This document shows, in pieces, positions 60,105-64,000 of a stretch of DNA of 64,000 bases. The DNA comes from Sphingorhabdus contaminans (GTDB taxonomy: Bacteria > Pseudomonadota > Alphaproteobacteria > Sphingomonadales > Sphingomonadaceae): the NCBI RefSeq assembly GCF_007280415.1, contig NZ_VKKU01000001.1, forward strand, positions 62,001-126,000. Reading direction: 5' to 3'. The notes below the pieces were generated by a model that was given only the letters and a program-made list of their open reading frames with translations, did no database searches and was not told where the DNA came from. Made by a program: the position numbers and the translations under genes. Within the stretch, counting starts at the first letter, position 1; every line of letters begins with the position of its first letter.

Positions 60105-60570
60105 CGATCGATTGCCAGCGGGCACATGGGAAGAAAAAATAGAGCGCATTCGCCAAGTAAGCGAAGTGAAGTATGGTCATACGACAATAGCGGCCAATTC
60201 TTCCGCAAATTGGCTGTTAGGCGCGGCAACGACTGCAAACAGTGCAGGTTTCTATTTTGCCATGTCTGCGCCCAATGCGTGGCTTACCATATCAGCAGCA
60301 TTGGCTTTCGTACTTGCTCTCACTCTAACATTTGCTTGTGGATACTTTGTGACGAGAGTTCACGCGTTAGATGCGGAATCTGCCGACTTCATGCGCCAGG
60401 CTGATCTCGAAACATTCAAAGAGCAGTCCAAGGGTAGCTCTGAAGCCACAGATGACAGTTTAAATTCAAGTGCATGGTTACAGCGTACAGCTATTGCCAG
60501 CTTAACTCTCATGTGTCTGGGCGGATTGCTGCTGGTGGCTAGTAAGGGAAGCGCCCTGATTGCTATGTGA
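60097..60570 (+). CDS. Small membrane protein of the element
   Basis: 157 residues from a GTG at 60097 overlapping the RHH gene. Helices: GAATTANSAGFYFAMSAPNA, AWLTISAALAFVLALTLTFA, a soluble helix ALDAESADFMRQADLETFKE, and a final helix IASLTLMCLGGLLLVASKGS. No family recognised. With the RHH gene it may form a regulator/membrane-effector pair. Confidence 0.55.
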   Translation: MVDDRLPAGTWEEKIERIRQVSEVKYGHTTIAANSSANWLLGAATTANSAGFYFAMSAPNAWLTISAALAFVLALTLTFACGYFVTRVHALDAESADFMRQADLETFKEQSKGSSEATDDSLNSSAWLQRTAIASLTLMCLGGLLLVASKGSALIAM

Positions 60571-60629
60571 TTGCTGGAGAGAATGTTGCCGGTCAATTCC
60601 GTGCCATTCTTACGGTAAGTCATTGAAAG

Positions 60630-60707
<78 letters not shown>

Positions 60708-60797
60708 CCATTTCGATGCGGCCAGATTGCTCGGCATCGTTTGGAGCGCCGCCTTTGATGGGATTCGGCGCGAATGTCAAGCTTGAGCTGTGTGCTT

Positions 60798-61910
60798 TTA
60801 GCTAAACTGCCCGCGTTTCGCTCCGGGATGGCGTTCGATCGACATGATGATGCCCACGCAGATCATCATGGTCAGCATGGAGGAACCGCCATGGCTGACG
60901 AAGGGCAGGGGTATCCCGGCGACAGGTGCCAGGCCAACGACCATCAGCAAGTTGATCATGATGTAGAAAAAGATGGTGCAAGTAAGGCCCGAAGCGACAA
61001 GTTGGCCGTAGCGGGTCTTGCTTTCCATGGCGACGGTCAGGCCCCAACGCATCAGAAGGACATACAGACCCAGGATGAAGAAGCCGCCAACGATCCCCCA
61101 TTCTTCGGCCATGGTGGCAAAGACAAAGTCGGTATGTCCTTCGGGGAGGTAATCGAGATGGCTTTGGGTGCCGTTACCGAAGCCTTTTCCGAATATCCCG
61201 CCTGATCCGATCGCAATCTTGGACTGGGTAATATGGTAGCCCGCTCCTAGCGGGTCATTTTCCGGATTGAGGAATATGAGAACGCGGTCTTGCTGATAGG
61301 GCTTCATCCCGAAAAAATAGACAAGCGGGGCGAGGATGGCGACCGCTGCCGCGGCACCGATAAAGTAGATAAGCGGCAGGCCCGCCAGAAAGGCGACTAC
61401 GCCCAGACCGAAGGCATAGGCGATGGCGGCATCGAAATCAGGCTGAATGACAACAAGCGCACTGGGGATCACAAGCAGGGCCGCGATTGGCCAGATTGCA
61501 TCGATGCCGTTGATCCGGTTCGGCGGCAGGCGGTCGAAAAACCATGCCGCTGCCAGCACCATGACCGGCTTCATCAGTTCGGATGGCTGCAGAGTGATGA
61601 TACCCAGATTGATCCAGCGCTGACTGCCGCCGCCGACAAAGCCCAGAAATTCGACGACGATGAGCAGGAAGATCAGGGCCAGATAGAGGGGGAAAGTGAT
61701 GGATTTCCAGAATTCCATGCGGAGGCGGGACATCACGATTGCCATCGCAAGCAGCACCAGAAAACGGGCAACATGCTTGCCGGCCCACGGCTCAAGATGG
61801 CCGCCAGCCGCGGAATAGAGGACGGTCGCGCCAAAGCCGACCAGAGCCGTCAGAATGAAGATGACCCGCCACGGAAGCGTGGCAATAGGGGCCGGGACAA
61901 CGCTATTCAT
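60798..61910 (-). CDS. rodA: Rod-shape-determining SEDS glycosyltransferase
   Basis: 370 residues, about ten helices. SEDS marks: RFLVLLAMAIVMSRLRMEFW, GGGSQRWINLGIITLQPSEL MKP (split), FDAAIAYAFGLGVVAFLAG, ILIFLNPENDPLGAGYHITQ, AIGSGGIFGKGFGNGTQSHL, PEGHTDFVFATMAEEWG and VGLAPVAGIPLPFVSHGGSS. Polymerises lipid II for side-wall growth with PBP2, whose gene overlaps by four bases upstream. Confidence 0.96.
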   Translation of the reverse strand: MNSVVPAPIATLPWRVIFILTALVGFGATVLYSAAGGHLEPWAGKHVARFLVLLAMAIVMSRLRMEFWKSITFPLYLALIFLLIVVEFLGFVGGGSQRWINLGIITLQPSELMKPVMVLAAAWFFDRLPPNRINGIDAIWPIAALLVIPSALVVIQPDFDAAIAYAFGLGVVAFLAGLPLIYFIGAAAAVAILAPLVYFFGMKPYQQDRVLIFLNPENDPLGAGYHITQSKIAIGSGGIFGKGFGNGTQSHLDYLPEGHTDFVFATMAEEWGIVGGFFILGLYVLLMRWGLTVAMESKTRYGQLVASGLTCTIFFYIMINLLMVVGLAPVAGIPLPFVSHGGSSMLTMMICVGIIMSIERHPGAKRGQFS

Positions 61911-63814
61911 CCCGTCGGATCCAGTGGCGGCGGATCAGCGGGTTGCCCCTGGAACGCGGCATATTTGGCCGCCATGCGCTGTTCGATATTTCCACCCCAG
62001 CCCGCTTCAAGTGCTTCGAGCGATTTCATTGCCTGTTCGCGGTCGTACAGAAAGGTAAGCACATCCTTGGCAATCGGTGCAGCGGCTCGCGCTCCCCCCA
62101 TACCATGTTCGATTACGACCGCGGCCCCGTAACGCGGTTGGTCGACGGGTGCAAAGCAGACGAAAAGACCGTGGTCACGATATTTCCATGCGCCCGACTG
62201 GCCACGCTGCGCGCCTTCGATCCTGCGGACCTGTGCGGTTCCGGTTTTGCCTGCCATTGCAATGTTTTCGAGCTGCAGGCGGCTGCGCACAGCCGTACCG
62301 GCGCCGTTGACCACAAGATCCATACCCTTGCGCACTACGTCGAGATGTTCCTGCGGAAAGGAGAGCAGGGTTGGCGCTGCGCGGTTTTTCTTGATGATTT
62401 CGGGCAGCAGATTTCGCCCCGAAGCAATACGCGCCGCCATAAGGCCAAGCTGGAAGGGGCTGGAGATTATGTAGCCTTGGCCGATGACCGCATTCAATGT
62501 GTCAGATTCGGTCCATTTCTGGCCGAATTTGCGCATTTTCCATTCGCTGTCGGGAACTGTGCCATAGCGTTGCGATGGAAAGGGCAGAGGGAATTCCTGT
62601 CCTAGCCCGAGTTCGCGCGCGATCGGTGCAATATTGTCATAACCGATCCGACGTCCAATCGAATAGAAATAGGTATTACAGCTTTTCATGATCGCGGTCG
62701 CCATATTCACCGGACCATGACGCCCCAGGCATTTGAAAACGCGATTGCCGAGGCGGTAGCCACCACCGCATGTCACGGTTTCCTCGGGATCGACCCCATG
62801 TTTCAGCATTGCCAATCCGGCCATGGGTTTAAGGGTCGAACCCGGCGGATATAAACCCTGCAACGCCTTGTTGAGCATCGGAATATGATCGTCCGAATTC
62901 AGCATTTTCCACTCGATACGGCCGATACCGTCCGAAAAGCTGTTGGGGTCGTAGCACGGCATGGACGCCATTGTCAGAATATCACCTGTCAGGCAGTCAA
63001 AAACGACTACGGATCCTGATTCCAAACCAAGTCGCCGGGCGGCATAATTGTGCAGGTCTATATCAATGGTGAGCTGGACCGGCTTTCCGGGAATGTCTGG
63101 ACGCGTGGTAAGTTCGCGGACAATCTTGCCGCGGGCGGTTACTTCGGTACGCTTTGCACCCGGTTCCCCTTGCAGTCTGTCTTCCAGCGTTTTTTCAAGA
63201 CCATCCTTGCCGACCTTGAAACCGGGTGTGATCAGCAAAGGGTTTTTGTTTTTCTGATATTCTTCAGCGGAAACCGTTCCGACATAGCCGATAAGATGTC
63301 CTACGGCCGCGCCGCTGGGGTAAAAACGGGAGTAGCCTTGCCGGGGGCTTACGCCAGGCAAATCCGGGAGGCGGACACTGACCGCAGCGAAGCGTTCATA
63401 GTCGAGGCCGTCTGCCACCTGCACCGGTTGAAAGCCTTGTGCCTGTTTGAGTTCCCGATTGATCCGGTCCACATCGTCGCTCGACAATGTGAGAAGCTGG
63501 GCGAGCGTGGCAATTGTCTCGTCTTTGCGGACCAGCCGGTCGGGAATGATATCAACGCGGAAATCCGCGCGATTGGTGGCGATCGGTTTGCCGTACCGGT
63601 CGATGAACCAGCCGCGGCGGGGTGGGATGATGGTCAGATTGACCCGATTGCTTTCAGCGAGAAGCTTGTACTTTTCGTTATCCGCAACCGCGATATAGGA
63701 CATGCGCGCGGCAACGGTCGCGCCAATCGCCGCCTGTACACCACCCACGAAAACAGCGCGACGGGTGAATGTGAAATCAAGCTGTCCCGATGTAACCTGC
63801 TTTTCGACTTTCAT
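61907..63814 (-). CDS. mrdA: Penicillin-binding protein 2 (transpeptidase)
   Basis: 635 residues. One N-terminal membrane helix, pedestal domain (VNLTIIPPRRGWFIDRYGKP), then a class B transpeptidase: active Ser in YPPGSTLKPMAGLAML (S326-T-L-K329), SCN box in IMKSCNTYFYSIG, and KTG in MAGKTGTAQVRR. Cross-links peptidoglycan of the side wall with RodA. Overlaps both neighbours (mreD and rodA) by four bases. Confidence 0.96.
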   Translation of the reverse strand: MKVEKQVTSGQLDFTFTRRAVFVGGVQAAIGATVAARMSYIAVADNEKYKLLAESNRVNLTIIPPRRGWFIDRYGKPIATNRADFRVDIIPDRLVRKDETIATLAQLLTLSSDDVDRINRELKQAQGFQPVQVADGLDYERFAAVSVRLPDLPGVSPRQGYSRFYPSGAAVGHLIGYVGTVSAEEYQKNKNPLLITPGFKVGKDGLEKTLEDRLQGEPGAKRTEVTARGKIVRELTTRPDIPGKPVQLTIDIDLHNYAARRLGLESGSVVVFDCLTGDILTMASMPCYDPNSFSDGIGRIEWKMLNSDDHIPMLNKALQGLYPPGSTLKPMAGLAMLKHGVDPEETVTCGGGYRLGNRVFKCLGRHGPVNMATAIMKSCNTYFYSIGRRIGYDNIAPIARELGLGQEFPLPFPSQRYGTVPDSEWKMRKFGQKWTESDTLNAVIGQGYIISSPFQLGLMAARIASGRNLLPEIIKKNRAAPTLLSFPQEHLDVVRKGMDLVVNGAGTAVRSRLQLENIAMAGKTGTAQVRRIEGAQRGQSGAWKYRDHGLFVCFAPVDQPRYGAAVVIEHGMGGARAAAPIAKDVLTFLYDREQAMKSLEALEAGWGGNIEQRMAAKYAAFQGQPADPPPLDPTG

Positions 63815-64000
63815 GTTGCCAATCGCCAGCTATCCAACCGTGCGCATATTCGCACGACCAGAGGATATAGCAATATGGACAGCAGCATTTGCGGTAACAG
63901 AATGATCGGGTCCGAAGCAGCATGAGCCATGCCCGCTATCCACAAACCGCCGAGCAAGACGATAATGATCAAAAGAGAGGCGATAAGCCAATCCTGCATA
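63811..64000 (-). CDS. mreD: Rod-shape-determining MreD, C-terminal part (cut by window edge)
   Basis: About 63 residues seen; the frame runs off the window and normal MreD is about 170 residues, so the Met at 63999 is internal. Two hydrophobic segments (WLIASLLIIIVLLGGLWIAG and PQMLLSILLYPLVVRICARL). The call rests mostly on position directly before mrdA-rodA in the mre operon order. Confidence 0.75.
   Translation of the reverse strand, partial: MQDWLIASLLIIIVLLGGLWIAGMAHAASDPIILLPQMLLSILLYPLVVRICARLDSWRLAT

Overview
The window looks like a chromosome segment of a sphingomonad-type alphaproteobacterium. The reasons are a GC-rich backbone, several TonB-dependent receptors, a plant-type glutamate-cysteine ligase, an HWE-family histidine kinase and an intergenic palindrome around TCACCCTGAAC...CAGGGT of a kind I associate with this order. 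This placement is inference from gene content; no rRNA is present.

Layout. 1-4363: end of an aminotransferase, a thioesterase, a lipoprotein-type methyltransferase, apt, a DUF2975/small-HTH/29-residue-peptide operon and an anchored hypothetical protein. 4441-16537, mostly minus strand: a broken-up secE-nusG-rplK-rplA-rplJ-rplL cluster. The ribosomal genes keep their usual order but are separated by a NTF2-like/GNAT/nitrilase/EamA run, by an AT-rich foreign cassette (about 8723-11302), by an HWE kinase with its receiver protein, and by two small exported proteins. 16757-24659: a DUF808 membrane protein, tRNA-Trp, a TonB receptor, gshA and two exported P-domain proteins. 24846-29495: a DUF11-type surface protein, rsmE, ubiA and an aldo/keto reductase. 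29677-37317 is a phosphorus locus: ppx/gppA and ppk1 on one strand, and a TonB receptor translationally coupled to a beta-propeller phytase on the other. 37365-43480: thioesterase, an alpha/beta-hydrolase::flavin-reductase fusion, an oddly ordered photolyase-like protein, an AT-rich gene-poor gap, tspO, and a TetR/DUF4188 pair. 43774-49296: a coupled operon of a TonB siderophore-type receptor and an ABC exporter with two DUF3526-like permeases. 49452-60677: an integrated element in tRNA-Lys(CTT). 60798-64000: rodA, mrdA (PBP2) and the end of mreD.

Two accessory regions stand out. The first (8723-11302) carries a MvdD-like ATP-grasp ligase, an exported protein with a DUF6624-like C-terminus and a 59-residue precursor with a double-glycine leader and a Thr-every-third-residue core. 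This is a likely graspetide (omega-ester RiPP) cluster, and it is bracketed by two near-identical ~42-bp copies of a terminator. The second is an 11.2-kb element bounded by perfect 48-bp repeats of the tRNA-Lys 3' half. It encodes an integrase, two AlpA-like proteins, a winged-helix protein, a terminase small subunit with no large subunit, a 727-residue M23-containing virion-type protein, a podophage-like small protein and a stand-alone RelA/SpoT synthetase-domain protein. No capsid, portal or large terminase genes are seen, so a phage satellite (or a heavily deleted podophage) carrying an alarmone-type toxin or defence gene is the best reading.
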